A stretch of 5,757 nt of DNA from Actinomycetota bacterium (GTDB lineage: Bacteria > Acidobacteriota > Blastocatellia > Chloracidobacteriales > Chloracidobacteriaceae): the NCBI GenBank assembly GCA_013298335.1, contig JAAFHI010000261.1, forward strand, positions 1-5,757. The letters are read 5' to 3'. Numbering within the stretch: the first letter of the stretch is position 1; the number at the start of each line of letters is the position of its first letter. The notes below the pieces were generated by a model. That model was not told the origin of the DNA. It saw only the letters and a list, made by a program, of their open reading frames with translations, and did not search any database. A program made the position numbers and the translations under genes. Below are positions 5,557 to 5,757 of this stretch, in pieces.

Positions 5557-5757
5557 CTATTCGGTCGAGACCGGGACCTGTTTCTGTTCGAGCGCGTTGT
5601 GCATCGCGTGCCACGGCAGGCTCGCACACTTCACGCGCACCGGGTAATTGCTCACGTTGGCGAACATGGCGAGCTTCCCGAGGTGGTTGGTTTCCTTTTC
5701 GACGTCGAGTTCGCCCTTCACCATCTTGTGAAATTCGTGAAAGAGCGTCTCGATGTC
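5557..5757 (-). CDS. sufU: SUF system Fe-S cluster assembly protein, SufU/NifU-like (partial; C-terminal 66 residues)
   Basis: Read on the - strand, the frame is open from the window edge (5757) to TAG at 5557-5559 and gives 66 residues. It begins DIETLFHEFHKMVKG, continues NHLGKLAMFANVSNYPVRVKCASLPWHAMHNAL and ends QVPVSTE. This matches the C-terminal part of SufU, about 45 percent of a protein usually near 150 residues. The VRVKCASLPWH motif carries the third conserved metal-ligand cysteine. In Bacillus-type SUF systems SufU accepts sulfur from the cysteine desulfurase SufS through a zinc site and passes it toward SufBCD. The first two cysteines lie outside the window, so an IscU-like variant is not fully excluded, but LFHEFHKMVKG belongs to the SufU-specific insert. 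Upstream sufS or sufBCD genes would lie to the right. It converges on the + strand operon and shares its terminator. Confidence 0.9.
   Translation of the reverse strand, partial: DIETLFHEFHKMVKGELDVEKETNHLGKLAMFANVSNYPVRVKCASLPWHAMHNALEQKQVPVSTE

Noticed and set aside
5063..5629. - strand frame of 188 residues crossing the terminator
   Set aside because: It overlaps two coupled + strand genes, the terminator and, in a different frame, the clearly recognisable SufU end. It has no domain of its own.

Overview
This is a bacterial chromosomal window, moderately GC-rich apart from a central repeat tract. Most genes are on the + strand, and one truncated gene on the - strand faces them at the right edge. 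Two features hint at lineage. One is a membrane protein with an N-terminal four-cysteine domain of a kind I associate with Acidobacteria, Planctomycetes, Bacteroidetes-like and myxobacterial genomes. The other is a SufU-type Fe-S assembly protein. Together they suggest a free-living bacterium from a PVC/FCB/Acidobacteria-like or candidate phylum, but the window cannot settle this.

Layout. (1) 1-1122: C-terminal part of a thioredoxin-fold protein (WCGPCK, cis-Pro) with a long helical, TPR-like tail; its start is outside the window. (2) 1192-2973: a 593-residue protein with a cytoplasmic cysteine domain, one membrane segment, a carboxypeptidase-regulatory-like beta domain and a mostly helical C-terminus. 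(3) 2974-3394: a 421-base gap filled mainly by a 21-bp tandem repeat. It has ten near-perfect copies and degenerate copies on both sides, and each core copy carries an A4 tract. (4) 3395-5518: a compact three-gene unit made of a GT4-like glycosyltransferase with a C-terminal coiled coil, a PaiA-like GNAT acetyltransferase, and a small helical protein of unknown function. The last two genes overlap by four bases (ATGA). (5) 5493-5542: a strong hairpin with T-tracts on both strands. The stop codon of the last + gene lies in its loop, and it appears to end transcription from both directions. (6) 5557-5757 (-): the C-terminal 66 residues of a SufU/NifU-like scaffold, not previously called because its start lies beyond the edge.

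How the parts relate. The thioredoxin-like gene and the four-cysteine membrane protein are adjacent and may be co-transcribed; a redox link is possible but unproven. The glycosyltransferase, acetyltransferase and small protein are probably one operon, plausibly making or modifying a surface glycan or small molecule, though the PaiA-like enzyme points to polyamine or other small amine substrates. The SufU gene belongs to a separate SUF locus to the right. I see no clear undescribed defence or mobile system. The most unusual element is the helically phased 21-bp array.
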